Assembly (NCBI RefSeq): GCF_027887165.1
Contig: NC_077234.1
Span: 164,203,877 to 164,267,876, forward strand
Length of the DNA: 64,000 nucleotides
DNA from: Monodelphis domestica
Taxonomy: Eukaryota > Chordata > Mammalia > Didelphimorphia > Didelphidae
Direction: 5' to 3'
The notes beneath the pieces are model-generated. The model saw only the letters and a program-made list of their open reading frames with translations, was not told the origin of the DNA and did no database searches. Made by a program: the position numbers and the translations under genes. Position 1 is the stretch's first letter, and each line of letters begins with the position of its first letter. Shown here piece by piece: positions 54,398-64,000 of the stretch.

Positions 54398-54895
54398 TCA
54401 TCAATCAGTAAATAATCATCTACTATATGCCAGGTACCGTGCTAATAAGCTCTGGAGATATAAAGAAACACATAAGACAGTCCAGCTCTCAAGGAACTAT
54501 TGGTTTAAAGAGGGTAACAAAATACAAACAACTATGGACAAATAACCTACATACATGATAAATTGGAAATAGCTATCAGAGGGAACACACCAAAATTAAG
54601 GTGGTTTGAAAAGGTTTTCTATAGAAGGGAGCTTAGCTGACATTTGAAGGGAAGAAATCCTGGAGGCAGAGATGAGGAGAAAGGGCACTGCAGGGGACAA
54701 TCCTATGAATAGGGAGGCAGCCTGTGAAAAATGCCTGGAGTGGGATGACAGGGTGTCTCATTTAAGAAACATGGGAAATTCAAAGGATGGAGGAGAGTAA
54801 AATATAAGGATATTGGAAAGGTAGGAAGGGGCTGGGTTAGAAAAAGACAGAGGATTTTACATTTGATCCTGGAAGTGATAAGCAGATTGTTGGCA
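54398..54895 (-). mobile_element. CR1-clade L2/L3-type LINE, antisense
   Basis: 'tcaatcagtaaataatcatc', 'ctatatgccaggtaccgtgc', 'ctctcaaggaactattggtt', 'acatttgaagggaagaaatc' and 'ttacatttgatcctggaagt' in antisense order over 500 bp. Confidence 0.82.
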
Positions 54896-55049
54896 ATTAA
54901 AGGGGTAATGAAGGCAAATACTACCAGATGCTTCAACAAGCACAGAGGGTCACCAAAAGAAAGAAGGGAGAGAACAGCATTGCAAAAAGGAGGAAGGAAA
55001 GAATAATACAAGTGAAGAGCTATTACACATACAGAGGAAAAGAATCAAG

Positions 55050-55560
55050 CTGTTCAAAAATAGTTTGGCAGTTTTTTTGTGGTGGCAAAGAATAGGAAAT
55101 TAAGGGGGTACCCATCAACTGGGGAACAGCTGAATGAATTATGGTAGAAGAATATAAGGAATATGACTGCTGTAAGAAATGATGAAATGGACACTTTCAG
55201 AGAAGTTGAAAAGAGTTGTATGAGTTGATACAAAGTGAAGTGAGAAGAACTTGGAAAACAATTTATACACTAACAATAAGAATTTTAAAATGAACAATTT
55301 TGAAAGATTTCAGAACTTTGATCAATGAAATGATCACCATTATTCTAGAGAATCGAAGATGGAGAATGACATATATTACCTGATAGACTAAATATGCAAA
55401 ACAAGATACACATTCTTAGACACCACCAATATGGCAATTTATTTTTTTACTGTTTATATTTGGAACAAGGGTTTTGTTTTGGTTTGGTTTTTTCTTCTCC
55501 TGGGGGAGGAGGAATAGGACAGAAATTAATTGAAAATAATAAAATTTAGTTTTAAAATAA
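55050..55560 (+). mobile_element. L1 3' UTR, older subfamily
   Basis: 'aaaaatagtttggcagtttt', 'gggggtacccatcaactggg', 'gaacagctgaatgaattatg', 'gatacaaagtgaagtgagaa' and an 'aataaaatttag' end. Confidence 0.8.
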
Positions 55561-55621
55561 ACATTTTACCAAAAAGCACACATATGAGGTAATATGCTGT
55601 TTTATTTGAAAAAGAGAAGGA

Positions 55622-55766
55622 ATTCAATCAATCATGAAACATTTATTTAGTGCCTACTATGTGCCAGACATTGTTCTAGATCATTGGGGATACAAAAAAA
55701 GGCAAAAGATAGTCCCTGCCCACAAAGAGCTTACAATCTAATAGTGGAGACAACATGAGAGCATTT

Positions 55767-55772
<6 letters not shown>
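55622..55772 (-). mobile_element. L2-type LINE, antisense, part 1
   Basis: 'catgaaacatttatttagtg', 'cctactatgtgccagacatt', 'ggggatacaaaaaaaggcaa' and 'caaagagcttacaatctaat'. Interrupted by the microsatellites at 55773-56019. Confidence 0.82.

Positions 55773-55822
<50 letters not shown>
55773..55822. repeat. (TG)n microsatellite
   Basis: About 24 TG units inside the antisense L2 element. Confidence 0.97.
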
Positions 55823-55849
55823 TGTACATCCTAAATACAGGGCAAATAG

Positions 55850-56019
55850 AAGGAAGGAAGGAAGGAAGGAAGGAAGGAAGGAAGGAAGGAAGGAAGGAAG
55901 GAAGGAAGGAAGGAAGGAAGGAAGGAAGGAAGGAAGGAAGGAAGGAAGGAAGGAAGGAAGGAAGGAAGGAAGGAAGGAAGGAAGGAAGGAAGGAAGGAAG
56001 GAAGGAAGGAAGGAAGGAA
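55850..56019. repeat. (GGAA)n microsatellite, ~42 units
   Basis: Perfect GAAG/GGAA tetranucleotide array of about 170 nt. GGAA arrays are clustered ETS-factor core sites. The overlapping frames on both strands (KEGR, LPSF repeats) are artefacts. Confidence 0.97.
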
Positions 56020-56021
56020 AG

Positions 56022-56105
56022 ACTGGAATTAAGAGGTGCTGAGGAGAGCTTCATGTAGAATATAGATTTTAACTGGGACTTAAAGGAAGAATCTTCAAGG
56101 GCCAT
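56022..56105 (-). mobile_element. L2-type LINE, antisense, part 2
   Basis: 'tggaattaagaggtgctgag' and 'ttttaactgggacttaaagg' continue the antisense L2 after the microsatellites. Confidence 0.7.
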
Positions 56106-56428
56106 GTTTCCCTGAGTGTCTAAGAAGAAGGAAAGAACAGACTATATAGAAAAAAATTCATCAAAAAAAGACAAAAACCAATTCAAACGACACATAGATT
56201 AAACCTTTAGTTACCTGGAAAAGTTTATTAGATTCAGTTCACAACACTGCATCAAAAAGGAGATTGGGCACTAGTCAAAGGTCATCAATTAAAGATTAAA
56301 AGTATTCAAGCTTATATATTCTTTTTGTGTCTGATTTTTTAAAAAGTTTTATAGAAATGTTTTGTTTATGCATTACAAATAAGTAAAATTAATAATGCCA
56401 TTAACTCATCTGAGAGTATATGCAACAT
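56106..56428. other. unique AT-rich sequence
   Basis: Nothing recognised. Confidence 0.45.
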
Positions 56429-56429
56429 T

Positions 56430-57722
56430 GATAGCATTCTTCTCTATATTTTTTAATTAGCAGAAACAGATTTTCTCTTCTCATCCTCCATTGGAAAAAA
56501 AGAAGAAAATTTCTTATAACAAATTGGCTTAGTACATAAGTATGTGAGTAAACACATATGCACACATAAAATATATATATATACATATGCACATGCTTTA
56601 TTCCCAACTCTAAATTCATCCCCTCTCTATAATGAATAGCACTTTTAATCATTGGTCCTCCAGAATCATGAATGGTCATTTTATTGGTCATAGTTTTTAC
56701 AGCTTTCAAAGTTGTTTGTTTTTACAGTGTGGTTATCAATGTATAAATCATTCACCAGGTTTTCATTTCATTTTTCATCAACTTTTAAAAGTTCTCAAAA
56801 TTGCTCCATTTTATAATGCTCATGTTATAGTATAAATGATTCTTCTGATTTTACTTCATTCTGCATCAGATCCTCTAAGTCTTTACATGTCTCTTTGAAA
56901 TCATTTCTTTCCTCAGTTTTTACAGCAGAACAGTATTCCATTATATGTCTACCACAATTTATTCAGTCATTCCACAATTAATGCATATCCTGTTACTTTC
57001 CAGGTTTTTGCCCCCCACCCCCACAAAAAAAGCTCCTTTAAATATTTTTGTACATAAAAGATCTTTTCCTTTTTCTTTGCTCTCTTTTGGATAGATGCCT
57101 AGCAGAGGTATAGCTGGGTCAAAGTGTATGCACAATTTAGTAACTTTTAATTTATAATTCCATATTGCTTTCCAGAATGATTTTATCCATTCAGTGGGTA
57201 CGCTCACACTTACACCACCAGTGTGTCAATGTACCTGTTTTGCCACAGGCCCTGCAACATTTTTCATTTTTCTTTCTTATCATCTTTGCCACTCTGAAGG
57301 GTGTGAGATGGAATCTCAGAATTGCTTTAATTTGCATTTCTCCAATTAGTAGTGATTTGGAATATTTTATCATACAGCTATAGATAGCCCAAGTTTCTTC
57401 TTGAGAACTGTTTGTATCTTTAGACAATTTATCAATTAGAAAACAGTTCTATTTCTTTTAAGTTTGAATCAATTCCTTTTATATCTAAAAGTGAGACCTA
57501 TAGCAGAGAAGCCTGCCACAAAGATTTTTTCCCCCAGAAGTCTTGTTTTTATTAGCTTTATTGGATTTTTTGTGCAAAAATTTTTTAATTTCATGTAATC
57601 AAAAGTATCCATTTATTTTCTATGATTTTCTATTCCTTGTTTGGAAACAAACTTTTCTCCAATCCATATATCTGATATTTAATTTTCTCCAAAATAGTGA
57701 TTATTTTATAATTTGGTCGATG
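56430..57722 (-). mobile_element. L1 3' region, antisense, about 1.3 kb
   Basis: The longest L1 piece here. Blocks: 'gattttacttcattctgcat', 'cagaacagtattccattata', 'gatgcctagcagaggtatag', 'ctgggtcaaagtgtatgcac', 'cactctgaagggtgtgagat', 'aatttgcatttctccaatta', then upstream '3-prime of ORF2' type sequence to 57722. It is the reverse complement of the copies at 17.9 and 40.5 kb. A (TA)n stretch interrupts it near 56570. Small frames inside are not functional. Confidence 0.82.
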
Positions 57723-57724
57723 GT

Positions 57725-57974
57725 CATTCATTTCTGTTGTATACAAATCTTTGCGGTCCCATTTTAGGGTTTTCTTGGCAAAGATATTAGAGTGGTTTGC
57801 CATTTCCTTCTCCAGCTCACTTCATAGATGAGGAAATATAGCAAACCAGGTCAAATGACTTGCCTAAGGTCATATAGCCAGCAAGAGTCTGAGGCTGGAT
57901 TTGAACTCATGAAGATTTATCTTCCTGATTTCAACCTTAGTGTTCTATTAACTTTATCATCTAACTGCCCTTAA
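57725..57974 (-). mobile_element. MAR1-type CORE-SINE, antisense
   Basis: 'attttagggttttcttggca', 'gagtggtttgccatttcctt', 'ctccagctcacttcatagat' and 'gctggatttgaactcatgaa'. Sits at the 5' boundary of the antisense L1. Confidence 0.9.
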
Positions 57975-57999
57975 ATTTTTGGTACTGGTTAGAAATAGA

Positions 58000-58560
58000 T
58001 TTGTGGAACTGTTTAAGTATATAGTATATAGAAACAAAGACAGGATATGTGATATAAGGATGGGGGCAGGGAAGAAGATTTGGAACCCTGACATGAGGAA
58101 GAGAATGAGTGACAGTTGAGGAGCAAGGACTTGGGGGGGGGGGGACAGACCTGGGAGGAGTTCTGAGGAGCTTCTAGATTTCTGTCCTGGGACCTGAAGA
58201 TGTCAGGAGCAGTTTTGGGGGGCTGAGAAGTCCCCAAAGAGACCTGAGAAGATCTTGCTTCTTTCCTCAAGCTCATAGCTGATCTACCTCCAGACATTCA
58301 ACTACTACTTCCCTCAACTTAAAGAAAGACCCCTCAGACCCTTAAAGGAAGGGGGGGCGGTGCTTTGGACTCTCAGAAGAACATAGCTCCCTTGTTCTTC
58401 CCTGCCTGCCTGCCTGAACTTATCTCTACATAATCCTCTTAGACCTAAAAGATAAATAAGTTATTAGAAAGCCCTAATTCTGCCCCCATCCTTATAGTGA
58501 TTAGAACAAAAATGCCAGATATTGGGGTACAGATTCACTGTTTTACTATAAATTACAAGG
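58000..58560. other. GC-richer unclassified segment, possibly an LTR
   Basis: Composition differs sharply from its AT-rich flanks, with G-rich blocks ('gacttgggggggggggga' and 'ttggggggctgagaagtccc'). A 94-codon minus-strand frame (58013-58297) has no recognised similarity. No ends, target duplication or family recognised. Confidence 0.3.
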
Positions 58561-59212
58561 AAAACTGAATAGTGGTATGGAAGAAATTAGATTCCGACTA
58601 ATATCTTAGATATCTTATACAACAAGAAACTCAAATGAACAGGTAACAGAAATAAAAGTTTACATCATAAACAATTAGAGAAATGTCTACATATTCTATT
58701 AGCTTTTTAATTGGTGGACATTTACTGGATAACGGATACCTCTAGTAAAAACAACAAAATGGTATTGATAATCATTAGAATTTTGAAAGCCCACATGCAG
58801 CCCTTGATTTATGTCCTCTCCTGAATTTGCTGAATTGAAAGGCACTGATGCAGCAAACAGGGTCTCCTAAGGGACTCATTCCTCTTCTTTCATCAGGCTC
58901 CCCAAATTCCAACCACCCCCATAACCAGGACTATAGTGGTAGGGTGCAGCGTACTAGAGGGCATATTTTAGCCTGTGTCTTTTTAAAAGATCAGGAATCT
59001 CATCCTCTATGCAACAGTTAAACCACAAAATGCTATACGTTTTCCTATGAACTACGACATTGTTCATTTGTCTTAAAATATTATGTATTAATATATGAAA
59101 TGCGCTAATATATCTCTGCTGCAGATAAATTATACATAGCATATTAATAGTAATTTTCATGCACATAAAGAAATTTAATTTAGACATGGAAGTTTACAAA
59201 TTAAAATCTGAT
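58561..59212. other. unique sequence
   Basis: Nothing recognised. Confidence 0.45.
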
Positions 59213-59214
59213 AT

Positions 59215-59412
59215 AGGGGGAAGATCAGCTAGAAGAACTGAATTCAAGTTCATTCCTTCTCACTAATTACTTATGTGACAATGACTGAGTCACTTAATTT
59301 GAGACTATTTCTTCTTCAGTAAAATAGAGATGATTTTACTTACAGCCTTGCTGTGAAGGATAACATTTACAGACCGTAAAACCCTGTATGAAATGGAAAC
59401 AATGATTATCTA
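59215..59412 (+). mobile_element. MIR-family SINE
   Basis: 'agaactgaattcaagttcat', 'acaatgactgagtcacttaa', 'agccttgctgtgaaggataa' and 'cagaccgtaaaaccctgtat'. Confidence 0.72.
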
Positions 59413-59419
59413 TATCCTC

Positions 59420-59715
59420 ATGAATTTCCCATGCCTGAAAGGTTCCCCCTTTTCTTCCTTACCTCCTGACTTCCCCTCCTTCAAGTCTCAGCTAAAATCC
59501 CAACTACTACAGAAAGTCTTTCTATATCCTCTTATTTCTTGTGCCTTCCTTATTTTTAATCTATCTTGCATATAGCTTATTTGTACATGTGTATACATCC
59601 CCTTCATTAGATAAGCTCCTTGTGTTCAAGATCTTTCTTTATATGCCTAGCATTTAATACTGCCACAGAAGCACACAGAAGGCAATTAATAAATGTTTGC
59701 TGATTGACTGCATAT
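59420..59715 (+). mobile_element. L2-type LINE 3' end
   Basis: 'tcaagtctcagctaaaatcc', 'aactactacagaaagtcttt', 'ttagataagctccttgtgtt' and 'ggcaattaataaatgtttgc' followed by 'tgattgact'. A complete L2-style 3' terminus. Confidence 0.85.
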
Positions 59716-60077
59716 GATCTTGACCTCTGCCCAGAACCTGCCTCGTATGTTTTCCAGAACATTAATTCCTAGTAATAGTGGGGAAAAAAAACCAGGACTA
59801 TCTGAGTAAAATGAAACATGTTGTCCTCTTAAACAAATCTATATTTTATTACTATGATATATAGGATCTTATGGATCCCCAATTCTATAATTTTCTGAAT
59901 CTTATTGTTTATTTTTAAAAGCCATTCGCTCTTTCCCCTTTATTAAAATTCAGAAGTTTTCTAAAAGGAAGATTTAATATTCCTTCTTTCACTAAGTCCT
60001 ATCTCAGTGGGGCATGACAGAAATAAAGAAGAGGAAAGAAATATCTTACAAAGATTTGCTTTTTAAAATCAAATAAT
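59716..60077. other. unique sequence
   Basis: Nothing recognised. Confidence 0.45.
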
Positions 60078-60078
60078 C

Positions 60079-60360
60079 GGGGGCAGCTGGGTAGCTCAGT
60101 GGATTGAGAGCCAGCCCTAGAGATGGGAGGTCCTGGGTTCAAATGTGACCTCAGACACTTCCCAGCTGTGTGACCCTGGGCAAGTCACTTGACCCCCATT
60201 GCCTAGCCCTTACCACTCTTCTGCCTTGGAGCCAATACACAGTATTGACTCCAAGAGGGAAGGGAAGGGTTTAAAAATGAATAAATGAATGAATGAATAA
60301 GTGAATGAATGAACAGATAAATTAATTAATTAATGAACAAATATATAAGTAAATAAATGA
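60079..60360 (+). mobile_element. SINE-1/WSINE-type SINE, nearly intact, with (AATG)n tail
   Basis: 'gggggcagctgggtagctca', 'gtggattgagagccagccct', 'gaggtcctgggttcaaatgt', 'gtgtgaccctgggcaagtca', 'cttgacccccattgcctagc' and 'ttggagccaatacacagtat' are almost consensus. The tail has expanded into AATG/AAAT repeats to 60360. Apparently the least diverged copy in the window. Confidence 0.95.
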
Positions 60361-60399
60361 AGCCCTCTATTAGTTTGTATTTTATAACAACACACTCTA

Positions 60400-60790
60400 C
60401 TGTTTCTTCTACTTCTCGAAATTTTGCTTTTCTGTCTCTTCCTCCTCTTATCCCCATAATGCTCCTTTTTTCCAAGATTTCATTCTTGGATATCTTCTTT
60501 CTTTAAATCTGCTCCCTATCAGTGATCTTATCTACTCTTCCAGTTTCACCTCTCATTCTCAACTCTGTAAAGATGACTCACAGATATACATCTCTATCCA
60601 TAGCCTCTTTCTCTCAGATTTCAGATTTGCATTTCCAATAACCTTTTAAACATCTCTCACTGGATGCCCCACGACCCCCCTAGGTCCAACAAGTCAGAAT
60701 TCATTATTCTCTGAATACAGCTCCTCTTTCCTGATTTTCTCATCTACCTATAACACAATCAATATGTGATTTCACCATCTCCCCTCATGG
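60400..60790 (+). mobile_element. L2/L3-type LINE relic, ORF2 C-terminal part
   Basis: 'gatgactcacagatatacat', 'ctctatccatagcctctttc', 'aaacatctctcactggatgc' and 'cccccctaggtccaacaagt' match the L2 stretch before 'aaaacagaactcatcat'. Frame broken. Confidence 0.6.
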
Positions 60791-61322
60791 TTTGGGGTCC
60801 TCTTATTTATTATTGTTTCACTGTTTTTAGGAATAGTTTGCCTTCTTTTATATTTGTAGGAGAAAGTTTTGCTTTAAACTCTTGTTGCCTTAGCAAGAAT
60901 TGGGAAAACCCCTCAATTTTTAATCAGTGAAGTATTGTTTTCCTTTTAGGATAACAAGAGAACCGGAAGGAATGATATGTTCCTTCCTATTTTGCTACCT
61001 CAATGACTACCTATTAACATAAGCTCACTGTAACCAATTTCCTATAAGAGTGTAAGAGCTTGCCAAGAAAAAAATATATAAATAAAGCCAGGCAATTTTG
61101 GTGAGTGCATTTCTGAGAAGTAAAACTCACATTTTCCTCTCCAATTTTTTCCTTTTCTTTTTTGTTAAAAACTAGACCTGTGATTTCATTGGAGTTGAGG
61201 ATTTCGTTTGGTAGAGATTTTATCTGAAATCTCCCATTAAATTAACTTCTTAATTATTATGATTAGAGTCTTGTCTGCAGTTTATAGTCTTAGAGAGTTG
61301 CATAGGAGCACTGAGAATATTC
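60791..61322. other. unique sequence
   Basis: Nothing recognised. Confidence 0.45.
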
Positions 61323-61324
61323 AA

Positions 61325-61412
61325 TGATTTACTCAGGGTCAGAGTATGGGCGAGGATTTAGCTTCTGAGGCCAATTCCCAGTCTACTACCAATAGTTATC
61401 GCTCTGTGTCAT
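61325..61412 (-). mobile_element. MIR fragment, antisense
   Basis: 'gatttactcagggtcagagt', 'gcttctgaggccaattccca' and 'gtctactaccaatagttatc'. Confidence 0.55.
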
Positions 61413-61437
61413 GACAGATGTATACACACATACATCT

Positions 61438-61622
61438 AAGAATCATGGCTTTATAGCTGGTCATGTAGACCAATCCTCTTTGGACAATTGGTGATTGGCC
61501 AAACTAGTTCAATAAACTAATTCGAGCCTTAAGAGATTAGGTGATTTTCTTTTTTCCTCAAGGTCACACAAGTATTAAGTGACTGAGGCAGGGTTTAAAC
61601 TCATGTCTTCCCTCTCACATCT
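61438..61622 (-). mobile_element. MIR3-like SINE, antisense
   Basis: 'ggtcatgtagaccaatcctc', 'ttcctcaaggtcacacaagt' and 'gcagggtttaaactcatgtc'. Confidence 0.65.
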
Positions 61623-62452
61623 GTCTCTCCAATCAACAAATTTTAGGAATGAGGCCATTTTCCCCCTCTTTGAAAGATGACAAAAATATGCTACAGATAC
61701 ATATAAAATAAAATTTTAACAATAAACAATTTTTTTAATATTCTCCAGGCTCTTCCATTCACTCACTGCCCAACACTAGAACTCAATATTTCTCATCATA
61801 AATGGTAGAAAGGTTTAAGTTTGACATCAAAAACACATTTCCCTTTTTTACTTCTCCCTCTTTAGAAGGTTTCTTCTACATTTTTGATTCAGGAAAAATA
61901 CTAAATTTAAGGCTATTTGGAAGGTTACAAAAATTCTGAAGTAAACAGTTTCTCATTTGGCTTATCCAAATGATCTGAAGATTTAACCCTCCTTCTTTAA
62001 TTGGTCACCATCCATGCATTCATTGCCCTCCAAAAGATGACAGATCACAGGGAATTTGTTGAATTAGGACCAAATCTCAACTCCACCTAAATTTCATTTT
62101 AAAATGTTTCATTTATTTACATGTCACATTTTTTACACCATACCATGATGGGAAGGCATGAAATAAAGTGAGAGAAATAGAGGTGAGAATTCCTTCTCTG
62201 AAGTAGGAAAGGAAGTAGCCCACAATAAAACTATTAAGCATCATTTCCAGCTTTCTTTCTAGGTTATTGGAATTTTCAGAATCAAGGCAATTTCTTCCTG
62301 TGATAAGTATTTTCTGGTAAAGAAGGCTATGAAACACTTTCATAGTCTCTAATAAGTACACAAAACATCATATTATTGACATTTTTCTAAACTTATAGAA
62401 AAATACTATTCAGTGGGATCAATATTAAATGCAAAGCAAAGTACATAAGGGA
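61623..62452. other. unique AT-rich sequence
   Basis: Nothing recognised. Confidence 0.45.
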
Positions 62453-62454
62453 AG

Positions 62455-62687
62455 AGAAGAAAACAAGCATTTATATAGCTCATATTATGTGCCAGACAAC
62501 AAGTATTATCTCATTGGATCTTCAAATCAACCCTGTGATTTAGAGTCCTTTATTATTTCCATTTCACAGTTGAGGAAACTATGCAGACAGTGGCTAAGTG
62601 GCTTTTGCAAGGTCATACAAGTTTTCTAAGAACATATTGGATACAGGTCTTCCTGACTCCTGGTCCAGTGTTCTACACACTGCCTCT
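62455..62687 (-). mobile_element. MIR/THER1-type SINE, antisense
   Basis: 'aagcatttatatagctcata', 'gtattatctcattggatctt', 'tttcacagttgaggaaacta' and 'tccagtgttctacacactgc'. Confidence 0.85.
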
Positions 62688-62704
62688 TTAAGATTGCTGG
62701 GCAA

Positions 62705-62955
62705 CTGGGATATAAAGATTTTTTTAAAGGAATCTTCCTACCCTCAAGAAGTTTATACTCTACTAGAATATGACATGGATACAAGTAAACATAATTTTTT
62801 AAATAGGGAGTGATAGGAACTTGGGAAAGCTCAAGAGAAGGTGTTCTAGAAAAATGTTAAAGAGAGAGATTCCTGCCAATTGTGGGGAGCAGGGAGGACT
62901 CCAGAGAGGAGAGGTGACCCAAGAAAATATTTATAGGCAAAGATGAGGAGGTGAC
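62705..62955 (-). mobile_element. L2-type LINE fragment, antisense (tentative)
   Basis: 'ctaccctcaagaagtttata', 'ctctactagaatatgacatg' and a diverged remainder resemble the antisense L2 3' region. Confidence 0.5.
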
Positions 62956-63948
62956 ATTTCTAGACATAGAAATACATGAACGGGAATAATATACAATAAG
63001 TCTGTTATAATTAGATTGTGATAAAAAAATTTTTGACATACAATTTGAGTATGAAATTGGCACACAAGTCTTACCCAAGAATGGGAAAAACAGATTCTTG
63101 TTATATAATAATTAAACATTTTTACAATTATTTTTTAGTTTAAGGGTTTTTCAATTTTCTTTAAGTGAAAGTTTTTTAAAAGCCAGTGCAAACTATAGAA
63201 AGTTAATATATGTTGGATGAATACATTGTATTAATTTCTTTCAGCTAAAACAAAGAGCAGGAATATGTAATTCATAAAAATTAAATAAAATTTATTAATA
63301 ATTAAATTCATTATTAAAGCTCTGCACCAAGCAGTGCTCTGTATATATGTAGGCAATTCAAATCTGTCCATTTGTAGGTCGGTCAAAAAAAAATGCAAAT
63401 TATTGAGTTTCTGCCTTTGGGGCTTTAATACAGTATAAACTACTTACAAAATATTGTTCTCTATTATAAGAATTTATATGTATACATCATTTCCTCCTAA
63501 CATGATAACAATCACATATGATGATTAATGCCATTGTATATGTTCATTGATATGTATATATATAATATATATATGAATGAGGTTGGCCATTTAGATGGCT
63601 ACTGGAAGTTTCAAAGTCTTCCCTTGAACCACATTTGCTTTACTAGGCACCCAAATTACCACAACATAAAAATGGTGCTATTCCTTCTTACCAAGTCAAC
63701 CCAACATTTTCCTGGTTATCCCAGCCATTCGAGGAGCACCAAACAAATGAAAGTGAGATGTTTCTTTTTTGTGTGACAGCTTTAAATAGAAGAAGCTCTC
63801 TGAAGTCAGACTTCACCCAAGAAAGTGTCCTATGTCTGGCATAGTTTGTAGTTCCCTACAAAGCATGAATGGGTACCTGGAAAGTATTTCACCCCAGTCA
63901 AAGGATATCAAATACATGTGAGATGCTTTCAAAATCACTGACATCAAG
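62956..63948. other. unique AT-rich sequence (1 kb)
   Basis: Short TA runs near 63555-63575. No exon or named repeat. Confidence 0.45.
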
Positions 63949-63950
63949 AG

Positions 63951-64000
63951 ATTTTTTTAAAACCTTTGCCTTTTGTATTAGACCCAATACTAGGTATTGG
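63951..64000 (-). mobile_element. SINE-1/WSINE-type SINE, antisense, cut by window edge
   Basis: 'aaaacctttgccttttgtat' and 'tagacccaatactaggtatt', the reversed 3' end of the family; the rest lies beyond the window. Confidence 0.82.

Noticed and set aside
55731-56105. Open frames with LPSF or KEGR repeats and CVCV runs
   Set aside because: Products of the (GGAA)n and (TG)n microsatellites within an L2 element.
56959-57427. Minus-strand frames (82 and 78 codons) that might look like small proteins
   Set aside because: They are translations of the antisense L1 3' region and are interrupted.

Overview
The window is intronic and upstream sequence of a marsupial genome. It is AT-rich, has no bacterial-style gene packing, and is saturated with retroposons diagnostic of metatherians. 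These are many copies of the tRNA-derived SINE with the head 'gcagctaggtggctcagtgg' (SINE-1/WSINE type), many MAR1-type CORE-SINEs ending in the 'ggcaaaccactccagtat' / 'aaccccaaatggggtc' region, MIR/THER1 SINEs, CR1-clade L2/L3 LINE relics, and 3' ends of marsupial L1. Repeat family names are from memory; the exact species cannot be fixed from the sequence.

The only protein-coding gene I can support is DOCK9 (zizimin-1, a Cdc42 guanine-nucleotide exchange factor), on the minus strand. One exon at 16700-16816 encodes 39 residues beginning AKPKLIEPLDYENV, with canonical splice sites on both sides. About 30.6 kb upstream, at 47456-47572, a 39-codon segment starts with ATG in good context and ends at a strong GTAAG donor in phase 0. 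It would splice in frame to the first exon, so I read it as an alternative first coding exon. Everything below 16700 is the next intron, with its downstream exon outside the window. Everything above about 48 kb is 5' flank, or intron of a longer isoform that starts outside the window.

Layout: 1-16.7 kb, intron downstream of the AKPK exon, with SINEs, a CR1-clade LINE relic broken by two SINEs (about 12.1-13.85 kb), and a CCAAT/TATA-bearing imperfect palindrome (11.87-11.97 kb). 16.8-47.5 kb, the large intron, with a solo LTR nested in a MAR1 SINE (22.9-23.5 kb), a local tandem duplication later hit by an L1 (29.4-30.2 kb), a 614-nt homopurine tract (33.47-34.08 kb), and a CR1-clade LINE with a reverse-transcriptase remnant (34.3-35.8 kb). 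47.5-64 kb, upstream region, with a solo LTR in the same orientation as DOCK9 and a perfect 4-bp target duplication (49111-49767), a related LTR fragment (51.9 kb), a large antisense L1 3' region (56.4-57.7 kb), and a young-looking SINE (60.08 kb).

No tRNA, rRNA, CRISPR or operon structure is visible. The long open frames at 33.4-34.3 kb and 55.7-56.1 kb are microsatellite artefacts. I found no undescribed multi-gene system. The most interesting items are the alternative DOCK9 first exon with an LTR just upstream of it, the nested insertions that give relative dates, and the palindrome.
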